A stretch of 20,498 bases of DNA from Deltaproteobacteria bacterium (GCA_023230665.1 JALNWY010000044.1:1-20498); one strand, 5' to 3'; shown: positions 6,243 to 14,664, numbered from the stretch's first letter. A program made the numbers and translations. The notes: a model not told the origin generated them from the letters alone.

Positions 6243-8675
6243 TCATGAAAATGTAAAGCCCCCACGGCCGAGGGCCTGCTCGATTGCTTCGCGCAGGATT
6301 TCGGATGAAAATGGTTTGGAGAGCAGGCGGGGAAAGACGGCTGCTTCGCTGCGGATTTCCTCCAGGGCCTTCTCAGAGCCCGAGCAGATGATGACCGGCA
6401 GGTCTCTGCGGATCTCCCGCATGACGGCCGCCATCTCGCTGCCCCTCATGAGAGGCATGAGCTCATCGGTGATCACCAGGTCAAAGGCCTTGGGCGTCTC
6501 TTTAAAGAGCTTCAGGGCCTTGACGGCATCGTGGGTGGACGAAACCCGGAAACCCTGGCGCACAAGCATCCGGTGAACGCTGCGCAGCTCAAGCACATTG
6601 TCGTCCACCAGGAGAACGCGACCCTTCTTCCGCCCCGCGGCAGGGGAGGCCTCGGAGACCTTCAGCTCAGGGCTCCGGCTTGAGGCAGGGAGATATACCT
6701 CGAACAATGTGCCCTTGCCCGGAGTGCTGTGGACGATGATGGACCCGCCCGCATTCTTGACTACGGAATGTGCGACACCGAGCCCGAGGCCGGTGCCCGT
6801 GCTCGACTTCCGGGTGGTGAAGAGCGGATCGAATATCTGATCCATGATCTCCGGCGATATGCCGCAGCCCGTATCCCTCACCACGAGCTTTGCATACGTT
6901 CCGGGCATGAGATCCGAAACAATGGCGGGCACGGCGTGCGTGACCGATGTCTCCGAGAGTGACACGCACAGGGCGCCCCCGCTGCTTTCCATGGCCTGCA
7001 CCGCATTGGTGCACAGATTGGCCAGCAGCTGATAGATCTGGGTTGCATCGGTCCTGACCAGGGTTCCCCTGGCGGATATCCGCTGGCGAAGGGTGATTGT
7101 CTCGGGCAGGGAACGCCTTATGATGGTTAACGCCTCCCGCACGATCATATCCAGGACCACGGGGGCGAAAATCTGTTTTCTCCGGGAGCCGAACATCTTG
7201 ATCTGATTCGTGATCTCCCGCCCGATGCGCGAAGCCTCGATGATCTGGCCGATGAATTCCTGCTCAGGGGCATCGGGCGGGAGCATGTCCGAGATCAGCT
7301 CGGCGTTGATGATGACCGGCTGAAGGATGTTGATGAAGTCGTGGGCTATCCCGCCCGCGAGCATCCCCAGTGCCTCCATCCTTTGTTTTCTCTCAAGGGC
7401 CTTCTGCATGGCCTTTTCCTCGGTGACGTCCAGCTCGATGACCGCATAGTTGGTGATCGCCCCGGATTCGTCTTCCAGCGGGGAGACGACCACGTCCAGT
7501 TCCCGCTGGTCGCCGTCCGCCCCATCCCTGCGGATCGTACCCCGCCAGGGTCTGTCACCGAGCTCCTTCAAGGAGAACGTTTTCTCCGCTCCACGATCCG
7601 GGGCAAAAAACATCTCGTACGGCTTGCCCTTGAGATCGTTGCGGGGAATCTGCAGCGAGCGTTCCCCTGCGTGGTTGATGTAGATTATCCTCTCCTGTGA
7701 GTCGAGGATGAGGACACTTTCTGCAGCGTGCTCCACCGCCGAGACCAGGAGCCGGTTTTCCTGCTCGGTGCTGCGGTAATCGGTGATGTCGATGGAGACG
7801 CCCCCTATAAGCCCGGGGGAATTATTCTGAAATATCGGGAACTTTTGTGTGAAGAAGGATGCCTGGAAATCGCCGAGCCGAATATCTTCTATCTTCTGCA
7901 GTTCCTTCCCAGAGGCCAGCACCTTCCGGTCGTCCTCCATCAAGGCGTCGGATATCTCTGTGGGCCAGATATCCCGGTCGGTTCTGCCGATGCAGGCATC
8001 GACCCTGATCCCGTAGACATCCTCCAGATACCGGTTGAGATAGAGAAACCTGCTCTGCTCGTCCTTGAGATAGACCATGCCGGGAAAATGCTCCATGAGG
8101 AGTGTGAACTGCTGCTCGTTGAGCCGAAGATCCTCTTCCAGGCGCTTGCGCTCATCAATCTCCTGCCTCAGGCGCCGGTTTGTCCTCATGAGCTGAGCCG
8201 TGCGTCTGCGGACTTCTTTTTCCAAGATCTGCCGGGCATTACTGCTGTCGTGCTCTGTCATGCGCCTGAACCGGCGGTTTTCACGGCGCTCCATGACCTC
8301 TTGAACAACCAGGGGGAGCAGGGACTGATACGCAAGGGGCGGATCCTTAAGCAGATAGTCGTCTGCGCCCTGCTTCAGCGCTGCAGCCGCTTGCCCGATG
8401 GTTTCCGCGCCGCAGGTCACGATAAAGGACGGCGGATCTTCCAGGTCTTTGGTTTGAGCGAACAGATCAAGCCCGTAAGTCCCGGGCAGATCCAGAGACA
8501 CCGCAACGAGGTCGAACCTGTCCTGAGCGTTCACCAGCAGGGACGCGGCTTCGGCCGCGCTGCCGCTCTCCACGACCATACAGTCAATGCCCCCTGCCTC
8601 CAGAGCCGCGACGAACGCCTTGCGGCTCTTCGGGTCGGCTTCGACCAGCAGAATGCGGACCCTCCTGGTGTGCAC
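6243..8675 (-). CDS. Hybrid sensor histidine kinase: pseudo-receiver, two PAS domains, kinase, receiver
   Basis: An 810-aa soluble kinase with no membrane segment. Order: N-terminal receiver-like domain (6-125), coiled coil (about 130-190), PAS (188-300), PAS (308-425), HisKA with GGIAHDF (His445), HATPase with N-box LLANLCTNAVQAM (550-562), G1 DTGCGISP (601-608) and G2 GTGLGLG (627-633), then receiver (686-800) with Asp737 (VITDELMP) and Lys787. The first receiver lacks the phosphoacceptor: DLVAVSLDLPG has Ser60 where Asp is expected, and its acidic pair is EA. The usual HDFNN of the H-box is HDFIN. GTG 8675 is chosen because GGGGA lies 6 nt upstream and the receiver fold starts at once; no ATG exists nearby and the frame stays open to 8771. 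It probably phosphorylates the adjacent NtrC-type regulator. The signal is unknown; PAS domains suggest redox, heme or small-molecule sensing. Confidence 0.88.
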   Translation of the reverse strand: MHTRRVRILLVEADPKSRKAFVAALEAGGIDCMVVESGSAAEAASLLVNAQDRFDLVAVSLDLPGTYGLDLFAQTKDLEDPPSFIVTCGAETIGQAAAALKQGADDYLLKDPPLAYQSLLPLVVQEVMERRENRRFRRMTEHDSSNARQILEKEVRRRTAQLMRTNRRLRQEIDERKRLEEDLRLNEQQFTLLMEHFPGMVYLKDEQSRFLYLNRYLEDVYGIRVDACIGRTDRDIWPTEISDALMEDDRKVLASGKELQKIEDIRLGDFQASFFTQKFPIFQNNSPGLIGGVSIDITDYRSTEQENRLLVSAVEHAAESVLILDSQERIIYINHAGERSLQIPRNDLKGKPYEMFFAPDRGAEKTFSLKELGDRPWRGTIRRDGADGDQRELDVVVSPLEDESGAITNYAVIELDVTEEKAMQKALERKQRMEALGMLAGGIAHDFINILQPVIINAELISDMLPPDAPEQEFIGQIIEASRIGREITNQIKMFGSRRKQIFAPVVLDMIVREALTIIRRSLPETITLRQRISARGTLVRTDATQIYQLLANLCTNAVQAMESSGGALCVSLSETSVTHAVPAIVSDLMPGTYAKLVVRDTGCGISPEIMDQIFDPLFTTRKSSTGTGLGLGVAHSVVKNAGGSIIVHSTPGKGTLFEVYLPASSRSPELKVSEASPAAGRKKGRVLLVDDNVLELRSVHRMLVRQGFRVSSTHDAVKALKLFKETPKAFDLVITDELMPLMRGSEMAAVMREIRRDLPVIICSGSEKALEEIRSEAAVFPRLLSKPFSSEILREAIEQALGRGGFTFS

Positions 8676-8837
8676 GATCAATCCCCGGGCCGCTGGCCGA
8701 CAGCAGTGAGGACCTTGAGGCGGGAAGGAGATGCAGTGCCTGCAGGATACCCGGAAAGAGTCACATCGCACGGACCTGGAAAAAACCCATCGGACTCACG
8801 CATCGTCCTCTGACCCATAACCCTTGTCCTGGTGATA

Positions 8838-8866
8838 AAAATAAGCGCGGCCCGGCCTGCTGTCAA
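8838..8866 (-). promoter_or_regulatory. Sigma-70-type promoter of the kinase-activator operon
   Basis: On the minus strand a perfect -35 TTGACA (8866-8861) is followed after 17 nt by TATTTT (8843-8838). Transcription would start near 8831, leaving a leader of about 155 nt before GTG 8675. This is the best consensus promoter in the window. Confidence 0.7.
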
Positions 8867-9262
8867 GGAAGGCGATGCAGAATCGGCCTGCATGCTGCCT
8901 TTGCCCCGCCATACATGCCGGAAAGAACCCATCCCGGCCCAGGCGAGCAGGCCAAATCCTGGAGGGGGGCAAAGTGGCTTTTCTCGACCGGGATCTATTG
9001 TGCATGGTCGTGCAGAACCCTTCATGTTTCAGCCCAATAAGGATCAGCACCGGCTCAGCCAGGAATGGGAGGATTACCGCCCGCAAATATTACATTGAAT
9101 AACAATTTCCTAGCATGAACAGGGATCCACGGCAACGAGAAAAACAGACACATGCATCATGCGCCTGTAGCCGGTCGGTTCCCCGGTGGAAACCTCCCGC
9201 TGATAGCTGTTCGCAGAATGCGCACCTGTCCCGGTCCAGCCTCTTTTTGATTCTAGAGATTC

Positions 9263-9298
9263 CCGATCGTTTCTCACGATCGGCCTCTGTTACAGAGG
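9263..9298. repeat. Two abutting perfect hairpins
   Basis: CCGATCGT (9263-9270) and ACGATCGG (9276-9283) form a perfect 8-bp stem with a 5-nt loop. Immediately after, with no spacer, CCTCTG (9284-9289) and CAGAGG (9293-9298) form a perfect 6-bp stem with a 3-nt loop. No T-run follows on either strand. They could be a structured RNA element, a transcription barrier or paired operator sites. Confidence 0.6.
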
Positions 9299-9354
9299 GA
9301 GACGGGGGCCGGAAAAGAAAGACCAGAATCGGGCGGTGGGGCAGAGAAAAAGGC

Positions 9355-9383
9355 TTGATCGGGAAGGAAAAAAATCAGAGAAT
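9355..9383 (+). promoter_or_regulatory. Possible sigma-70-type promoter before the thioesterase gene
   Basis: TTGATC (9355-9360), a 17-nt A-rich spacer and GAGAAT (9378-9383). It matches four of six bases in each box. It would give a leader of about 150 nt before ATG 9541, downstream of the twin hairpins. Confidence 0.3.
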
Positions 9384-9540
9384 GCATTCTGGAGCGGAAC
9401 CGGTCGGGCCCTATCAGTCGGGTCCGCAAGCCACACCGGGAAAAGCGGTGCACGTGAAGGGCATGGATCTGACGGCCGCTGTTTTCCGGAGATATCCGAT
9501 CCTCTCAATCGAAACCGATATCGTGTCAGGAGGCTTCATA

Positions 9541-10020
9541 ATGGGAAAACACGACATGCAGGAGCACAAGGACGGGCATACCGGGCCGCACCGATTCGTC
9601 ATGGATGGATGGATCAGCGCAGCCCCGTTCGAACGCCATCTGCACATGGAGATCGTCTCTGCACGGGACGGGGAGGCCACGCTCAAGATGCCCTTTCTCT
9701 TTGATCTGGCGCAGGGCGCGGGCATCATGCACGGGGGCGCGGTGCTCAGTCTGGCGGATACTGCGGTGGTGATGGCGATCAAGAGTCTCCTTGCACCCGG
9801 AACCCACTTCGGGACCACATCGGTGGAGGCGGAGTTTCTCTATCCGGTCAAGCAGGGGATTGTCACGGCAGAGGCCAGGGTCGTGGACCGCGAGGACCGG
9901 ACCATCCGGGGCCGGGCAACCGTGTTCAACGAAGAGGGCAGGCCGGTGCTGGAATTCCGGTCCACCTTCAGAATAGCCAGGGACAGTGCGATCCGGGATG
10001 TTACCTTCACCGAGCCGTGA
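9541..10020 (+). CDS. PaaI-type hotdog-fold thioesterase
   Basis: A 159-aa single-domain hotdog protein, expected to hydrolyse acyl- or aryl-CoA thioesters in the cytoplasm as a tetramer. The family signature G-IMHGGAVLSLADTA is at about 61-75, with His64-Gly65-Gly66 and the acidic Asp73. The following strands (TTSVEAEFLYPVKQG, ITAEARVV-type and the C-terminal GRPVLEFRSTF) also fit. Residues 1-20 are a hydrophilic His-rich tail. ATG 9541 has AGGAGG 7 nt upstream, which sets the start against a longer open frame. The gene stands alone on the plus strand. Its last 14 nt overlap the 3' end of tsaC on the opposite strand. Substrate cannot be told from sequence. Confidence 0.87.
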   Translation: MGKHDMQEHKDGHTGPHRFVMDGWISAAPFERHLHMEIVSARDGEATLKMPFLFDLAQGAGIMHGGAVLSLADTAVVMAIKSLLAPGTHFGTTSVEAEFLYPVKQGIVTAEARVVDREDRTIRGRATVFNEEGRPVLEFRSTFRIARDSAIRDVTFTEP

Positions 10021-10609
10021 AGGCGGCCATGATGGTCTTGAGCGGGACCGCACCCTCTCTGAGACACCGCGGGGGCCAGGAGGTGAGATCAATGAGCGTT
10101 GAAGGATTGCCGCCGGCAGTGCTTCCCCCGTCCAGAATCGCATCGATGTCGGGGTCCCATGCCGCGATTTCCCCGGGCGTGCGTGCCGGGGCCTTACCCG
10201 AGAGATTTGCCGAGGTGGAGGTGAGGGGGCCGGCAATCTGCATGAGTTCACGCGCCAGGGGCAGAGGGGATACCCTTACGGCGATCTTGCCCTGCGGCGA
10301 CAGCATGGGGTTGACGTTCGGGCGCGCGACGAGCACGGCGCTTAGAGGTCCGGGCCAGAATCTGTTCAGCAGGGCCTCCTGCCGGTCGTCCATCACAGCG
10401 ATGGACCGGGCGCCCTCGATTCCGTCCGTCAGGACGATCATGCCCTTGGCCGCGTCTCTGCCCTTGATCCGGATGATCCGCTCGATCCCTTGAGGGTCGC
10501 TGATCCGTGTCCCCAGGCCATAGAAGGTCTCGGTGGGGTAGGCGATAACCGCGCCCGGCGTATGGATGAGGATGGAAGCCGCCTCGGATGCATCCGCGAC
10601 CAGGCGCAT
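10007..10609 (-). CDS. tsaC: L-threonylcarbamoyladenylate synthase (TsaC/YrdC type)
   Basis: A 200-aa YrdC-fold enzyme making threonylcarbamoyl-AMP from threonine, bicarbonate and ATP, the first step of the t6A37 modification of ANN-decoding tRNAs. Visible motifs: VIAYPTETFYGLGTRISDP (about 21-39), IKGRDAAKGMIVL (about 48-60), KIAVRVSPLP (about 108-117) and the highly conserved TSTSANLSGKAP (about 129-140). It is of single-domain length, without the Sua5 C-terminal extension. ATG 10609 starts 2 nt after the purE stop, with AGGAAA inside the end of purE, so it is translationally coupled. It is the last gene of the purine unit and converges with the thioesterase gene. Confidence 0.93.
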   Translation of the reverse strand: MRLVADASEAASILIHTPGAVIAYPTETFYGLGTRISDPQGIERIIRIKGRDAAKGMIVLTDGIEGARSIAVMDDRQEALLNRFWPGPLSAVLVARPNVNPMLSPQGKIAVRVSPLPLARELMQIAGPLTSTSANLSGKAPARTPGEIAAWDPDIDAILDGGSTAGGNPSTLIDLTSWPPRCLREGAVPLKTIMAAFTAR

Positions 10610-10611
10610 GA

Positions 10612-11100
10612 CTAGAGTTTCCTGACGCTCTCGTCGGCTTCCAGAACGGTCTTTTTCATGTCCTGCCGGTAGAGATTGAGCTTTTCCCTCATTTCCGGAC
10701 TTGATATCGAGAGGATCTCGGCTGCGAGCAGGGCCGCGTTCTTTGCGCCGGATTTCCCGATGCCCATGGTGGCGACCGGAATGCCTGGGGGCATCTGCGC
10801 CATGGAAAGCAGCGCGTCCATGCCGCCCAAGGACGAGGAGTCGATAGGGACCGCAATGACCGGCAGGGTGGTGTGCGCCGCGATCACGCCCGCGAGGTGG
10901 GCCGACATGCCCGCGCCCGCGATAATGAGCGAAAAACCTCCTTTCCGTGCCGACCTGCTGAAATCAGCCACCTCGTCCGGGGTCCGGTGGGCGGAGAGGA
11001 TGCGCGTCTCACAGGCGATGCCGAACTGCCTCAAGACGCCCGAGCACTCCTCCATGACCGGAAGGTCTGACTTGCTTCCCATGAGAACGGCAACCTTCAT
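10612..11100 (-). CDS. purE: 5-(carboxyamino)imidazole ribonucleotide mutase, class I PurE
   Basis: A 162-aa enzyme of purine synthesis moving the carboxylate to give 4-carboxy-AIR; cytoplasmic octamer in the family. Signature motifs: GSKSDLP (8-14), SAHRTP (36-41), AGAGMSAHLAG (61-71), VPIDSSSLGGMDALLSMAQMP (about 84-104) and GIPVATMGIG followed by NAALLAAEIL. Whether it acts as N5-CAIR mutase (with PurK) or uses AIR and CO2 directly cannot be decided here; no purK is in the window. Its ATG overlaps the purD stop as ATGA, and tsaC follows after 2 nt. Confidence 0.95.
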   Translation of the reverse strand: MKVAVLMGSKSDLPVMEECSGVLRQFGIACETRILSAHRTPDEVADFSRSARKGGFSLIIAGAGMSAHLAGVIAAHTTLPVIAVPIDSSSLGGMDALLSMAQMPPGIPVATMGIGKSGAKNAALLAAEILSISSPEMREKLNLYRQDMKKTVLEADESVRKL

Positions 11101-12377
11101 GGCAACCTCTTGAGGGCCTTATGCCCGATATCTTTTCTGAAGTGCGCCCCCTCGAAGGATATGCGGGAAACCGCTGCGTACGCCTTGTCGATGGTCTGCG
11201 GCAGGTTCTCGCCCAGGGCCGTCACGCCCAGGACCCTTCCGCCTGAGGTGACCATGCGGCCGTCCGCGAGCCTCGTGCCTGCGTGGAAGACCTTGACCCC
11301 CGGGATGTTCTCGGCGTCGCCGAGGCCCTCGATGACCCTGCCCTTTTCGTATCCGCCAGGGTACCCGCCCGAGGCCATGACCACGCACACGCTCGGGCCT
11401 TCTTGCCAGGAGAGCTCCCTATCGCGGATGCTGCCGCCCTGAGCCGTTTCCGCGAGCAGCGGAACCATGTCGCTCTTGAGCCGCATGAGCAGGGGCTGGG
11501 TCTCCGGATCGCCCATCCGGGCGTTGAACTCCAGGACGTACGGGCCGTTTTCGGTCATCATGAGCCCTGCATAGAGGACGCCCCGATAGATAATGCCTTC
11601 CTGCTGCAGGACGCGGACCAGGGGGTAGAGGACCTTTTCCATGACCTGCTCGCACGCGGCCTGGTCGAGGACCGGCGCCGGGGAATATGCGCCCATGCCG
11701 CCGGTGTTGGGGCCCCGGTCGTTGTCAAAGGCGGGTTTGTGATCCTGGGACGAGGCCAGGGGTACAATGTGCTCCCCGTCGCAGATGGCGATGAATGACG
11801 CCTCTTCTCCTTCAAGCCGCTCTTCGACCACCACGGACGCACCCGCCTCCCCGAAGGCGCGGGAGACCATGATCTCGTCGAGGGCGGACAGCGCCTCTTC
11901 CTTCGAGGAGGTGACGATCACGCCCTTTCCCGCGGCCAGACCGTCCGCCTTGATCACGAGTGGAGAGTCGGCGCCCGTGATGAACGACCGGGCCGCACCC
12001 GCCTCGGTGAAGACCCTGAAGCGCGCCGTGGGGACGGCCGCCCTGCGCATCATCTCCTTGGCGAATGCCTTGGAACCTTCCAGCCGGGAGGCCCGCATGT
12101 CAGGACCGAATATAGGGAGGCGCTCGGAGCGGAAGGCATCCACGATGCCCGCTGCCAGAGGGGCTTCCGGTCCCACCACGGTCAGGCCGATGCCGTTGTC
12201 TTTGACGAACTTTGTCAGGCCGGGAATATCATTCGAGCCGATGTCCACGCACACGGCGTCGGAAGCGATGCCGCCATTGCCCGGCGCGCAGAAGACCTCG
12301 CCCACGAGGCTGCTCTGCGCGATCTTCCAGCACAGCGCGTGTTCCCTTCCGCCCGAGCCCACCACGAGGACTTTCAC
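11097..12377 (-). CDS. purD: Phosphoribosylamine-glycine ligase (GAR synthetase)
   Basis: A 426-aa ATP-grasp enzyme joining phosphoribosylamine and glycine with ATP. N-terminal domain VLVVGSGGREHAL (3-15) and CAPGNGG; ATP-grasp segments FGPDMRASRLEGSKAFAKE, VIKADGLAAGKGVIV and QDHKPAFDNDRGPNTGGMG; metal-binding YVLEFNARMGDPETQ. Full family length. The start codon is GTG at 12377 with TAGGAGAG upstream, which overlaps the purH stop 11 nt away. It overlaps purE by ATGA at its end. All main motifs are intact. Confidence 0.96.
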   Translation of the reverse strand: MKVLVVGSGGREHALCWKIAQSSLVGEVFCAPGNGGIASDAVCVDIGSNDIPGLTKFVKDNGIGLTVVGPEAPLAAGIVDAFRSERLPIFGPDMRASRLEGSKAFAKEMMRRAAVPTARFRVFTEAGAARSFITGADSPLVIKADGLAAGKGVIVTSSKEEALSALDEIMVSRAFGEAGASVVVEERLEGEEASFIAICDGEHIVPLASSQDHKPAFDNDRGPNTGGMGAYSPAPVLDQAACEQVMEKVLYPLVRVLQQEGIIYRGVLYAGLMMTENGPYVLEFNARMGDPETQPLLMRLKSDMVPLLAETAQGGSIRDRELSWQEGPSVCVVMASGGYPGGYEKGRVIEGLGDAENIPGVKVFHAGTRLADGRMVTSGGRVLGVTALGENLPQTIDKAYAAVSRISFEGAHFRKDIGHKALKRLP

Positions 12378-12388
12378 AGAGCTCTCTC

Positions 12389-13960
12389 CTAGTGGCGGAA
12401 GTGGCGCATGCCGGTAAAGATCATGGCCATGCCGTGCTCGTCGGCCGCCTCAATGACCTCCTGGTCACGGACCGATCCGCCGGGCTGGACTGCTGCGGTG
12501 GCGCCTGCCCCGGCCGCCTCGTCGATCCCGTCGCGGAAGGGGAAGAAGGCATCCGATGCCACCACTGAACCCTTGGTGGAAAGGCCTGCATTGCCTGCCT
12601 TGATAATGGCGAGCCGGGAGGAGTCCACCCTGCTCATCTGACCTGCGCCCACACCCACGAGCTGATCTTTGACTGCGTAGATCACGGCGTTGGACTTGAC
12701 GAACCCGACGATCTTCCAGGCGAACTTCAGGGCCTCCATCTCGTCTGTGGTGGGTTTGCGCTTCGTGACCACCGGGGCCTTCTCCAGATCGACGTCCCCC
12801 AGGTCACGGTCCTGCAGCAGCAGGCCGCCGGTGACCCTGCGGGTGTTGAGGTACTGCTTCTTGGCCGATCTGCCCACAGCGATCTCCGGGACCTTCAGGA
12901 GCCGGATGTTTTTTTTCTGCGTGAGGATGTCGAGCGCCTCCTGGGTATAGTCGGGCGCCACCACCACCTCGGTGAAGACCTCGCTGATGGCTTTGGCCGT
13001 CTTCGCGTCCACGGGCCGGTTCAGACCCACGATGCCGCCGAAGGCAGAGGTGGGGTCCACATTGAATGCCTTCTGATAGGCCTCTGCGAGAGAGGACTCG
13101 GACTGGGCCGCGCCGCAGGGGTTGGAGTGCTTGAGGATCACGCACGAGGGCTTGTCGAACTCCATGATGAGGTCGAGGGCCGCATCCGCGTCCATGATGT
13201 TGTTGTACGAGAGCTCCTTGCCCCAGAGCTGTTGGGCCGTGGCGATGGACGGCTGGTCAATGGACAGCTCGCGGTAGAACGCGGCCTTCTGGTGCGGGTT
13301 CTCCCCATAGCGCATGATCTGGACGCGCTGGTACTGGGCGGTGTAGGTGAGCGGGAACCGCCCTTGTTCCACATCGATGGACTGCAGGTGGTTGGAAATG
13401 GCCGCATCGTAGCGGGCGGTGAGTGAAAAGGCGTTGCGGGCGAGCTCGAAGTTGGTCTTCTCGCTCACCCGGCCCCCGGTGCCCTTCATCTCGTCGATGA
13501 TCCGTCCGTAATCGGCCGGGTCCGTGACCACGCTAACGTACCGGTAGTTCTTCGAGGCGGCCCTCACCATGGCAGGCCCGCCGATGTCGATGTTCTCGAT
13601 AGCCTCTTCCAGAGATGCTCCCTTTGCCACCGTATCCTCGAAGCGGTACAGGTTGACCACCAGCATGTCGATGGGCTTGATGCCCTCCTTGTCCATGGAT
13701 TTCACATGCTCGGGATTGTCCCGGACCGCCAGCATGCCGCCGTGCACCTTGGGATGGAGCGTCTTGAGCCTGCCGTCCATCATCTCCGGAAATCCGGTGT
13801 AGTCCGAAATGTCCGTGACCGTGACCCCGCTTTCCCGGAGGATCTTTGCCGTGCCGCCCGTGGAGATGATCTCCACGCCGAAGGACTCAAGTTGTCTGAT
13901 GAAATCGACAAGCCCCCCTTTATCGGTAACGCTGATCAATGCCCGTTCAATTTTCGGCAT
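12389..13960 (-). CDS. purH: Bifunctional AICAR formyltransferase / IMP cyclohydrolase
   Basis: A 523-aa enzyme for the last two steps of IMP synthesis. The N-terminal cyclohydrolase (MGS-like) domain shows ALISVTDKGGL, STGGTAKIL, GRLKTLHPKVHGG (63-75), VVNLYRFEDT and IDIGGPAMVRAASKN. The C-terminal formyltransferase domain shows RYGENPHQKAAFY, LSYNNIMDADAALDL, ILKHSNPCGAA with the catalytic Lys-His pair, SAFGGIVGLN, SDAFFPFRDG and a final FTGMRHFRH. ATG 13960 has AAGGAG 8 nt upstream; the open frame reaches 14005 but that extension has no site and is not part of the domain. It follows the 196-aa unknown gene by 54 nt and precedes purD by 11 nt. Confidence 0.96.
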   Translation of the reverse strand: MPKIERALISVTDKGGLVDFIRQLESFGVEIISTGGTAKILRESGVTVTDISDYTGFPEMMDGRLKTLHPKVHGGMLAVRDNPEHVKSMDKEGIKPIDMLVVNLYRFEDTVAKGASLEEAIENIDIGGPAMVRAASKNYRYVSVVTDPADYGRIIDEMKGTGGRVSEKTNFELARNAFSLTARYDAAISNHLQSIDVEQGRFPLTYTAQYQRVQIMRYGENPHQKAAFYRELSIDQPSIATAQQLWGKELSYNNIMDADAALDLIMEFDKPSCVILKHSNPCGAAQSESSLAEAYQKAFNVDPTSAFGGIVGLNRPVDAKTAKAISEVFTEVVVAPDYTQEALDILTQKKNIRLLKVPEIAVGRSAKKQYLNTRRVTGGLLLQDRDLGDVDLEKAPVVTKRKPTTDEMEALKFAWKIVGFVKSNAVIYAVKDQLVGVGAGQMSRVDSSRLAIIKAGNAGLSTKGSVVASDAFFPFRDGIDEAAGAGATAAVQPGGSVRDQEVIEAADEHGMAMIFTGMRHFRH

Positions 13961-14014
13961 ACAAAAACTCCTTTCCCACGTTTTTTTCAAGCGAGCGGCA
14001 GGCACCAGGCGATA

Positions 14015-14605
14015 TCAGTTGTTACTGGCTCCGTTAAACCCCACTCTTTGCATATAATACCAAGTCAGAAACGGGACGATCCGTTCGAACAGACCCATAT
14101 CGATATAGCTGATGTTCTCGACGTGGTTCTTCACCTCGGCCCCGGAGATGTCGCCCGCTATCATGCCGTCCCGCAGGCGGGTTATCCGGTGGAAGAGCCG
14201 GTCGCGCATGGAAGGGTCCTCGACATAGACGGACACATAGCGGCTCATCTCGGCGAACAGGCTTTCCATGTCCATGAGGCCCGGCGTGCTGGTGTTCTCT
14301 GACTCCAACTCGTCGATGAGCGACGAGAGGAAGGACCGCCCGTCTTCCAGGGCCAGGCGGACCGTCTCTTCGATCACAATCTCCTCGAACTCCTCCAGGA
14401 AGGACGTGTAGAAGTCGATGGAGAGAAACTCGTTTGTATAGGGATGGTGTTCGCCGAGTATCTTGGAAAGAATGGAGTCGGCCCGCTCCTTCCATTCGAG
14501 TGCGGGCTCTTTTTCGATCGGCTCCAGCAGCATCACGTTCACCTCGTCGAGCAGGTCTTTGAGCAGGACGATATACTTGGCAAGATACCGGGTCGTCTTT
14601 TTCAT
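14015..14605 (-). CDS. Unknown acidic helical protein (196 aa), leading the purine unit
   Basis: I do not recognise the family. It is strongly acidic and predicted almost all helical, with heptad-like Leu/Ile patterns (about 5-50 and 66-110). It has no signal peptide, membrane segment, cysteine or clear catalytic motif. The middle reads FLEEFEEIVIEETVRLALEDG. The C-terminus, with IVPFLTWYYMQR, is aromatic-rich. ATG 14605 (MKKTTRYL) is chosen because it sits 6 nt after a TATGAT -10 box; the frame to 14641 would begin inside the -35 hexamer. There is no Shine-Dalgarno, so the message may be leaderless. purH starts 54 nt downstream on the same strand, so it may be co-transcribed with purH-purD-purE-tsaC. 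Function unknown. Confidence 0.7.
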   Translation of the reverse strand: MKKTTRYLAKYIVLLKDLLDEVNVMLLEPIEKEPALEWKERADSILSKILGEHHPYTNEFLSIDFYTSFLEEFEEIVIEETVRLALEDGRSFLSSLIDELESENTSTPGLMDMESLFAEMSRYVSVYVEDPSMRDRLFHRITRLRDGMIAGDISGAEVKNHVENISYIDMGLFERIVPFLTWYYMQRVGFNGASNN

Positions 14606-14611
14606 GGCGCT

Positions 14612-14641
14612 ATCATATACAGCGTTTGAGTACAGGGTCAA
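14612..14641 (-). promoter_or_regulatory. Promoter of the 196-aa gene, probably giving a leaderless message
   Basis: On the minus strand TTGACC (14641-14636), an 18-nt spacer and TATGAT (14617-14612); an alternative -10, TATATG, gives a 16-nt spacer. ATG 14605 follows the -10 after 6 nt, so transcription should start at or within a base or two of the start codon. Confidence 0.55.
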
Positions 14642-14664
14642 GCCTGTTCATGCGCTGATCTCTG

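Larger units (their letters stand above)
8676..9540. other. 865-nt region between kinase and thioesterase genes
   Basis: Positions 8676-8831 are the probable leader of the kinase operon, with its promoter at 8838-8866. From 8867 to 9540 I see no convincing gene. A frame in phase with the thioesterase is open from 9115, but its composition (Arg, Ser, Pro and Lys-rich, no domain) is unlike protein and the strong ribosome binding site is at 9528. The region also holds two abutting hairpins (9263-9298), a weak promoter (9355-9383) and a short imperfect direct repeat (GTCGGGCCC/GTCGGGTCC, about 9404-9426). Confidence 0.6.

Noticed and set aside
8650..8664. AGGAGG six bases before an in-frame ATT that could start the kinase
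   Set aside because: ATT starts are very rare and would remove the first residues of the receiver-like fold; GTG 8675 with GGGGA is simpler, though not proven.
7728..8813. Long plus-strand open frame (361 codons) opposite the hybrid kinase
   Set aside because: Antisense to a well-supported multi-domain kinase; composition and lack of domains mark it as a shadow.
9115..9540. Open frame in phase with the thioesterase that would add about 140 residues to its N-terminus
   Set aside because: The extension is low-complexity and Arg/Ser/Pro-rich with no domain, crosses the twin hairpins, and the strong AGGAGG is at 9528-9533, directly before ATG 9541.
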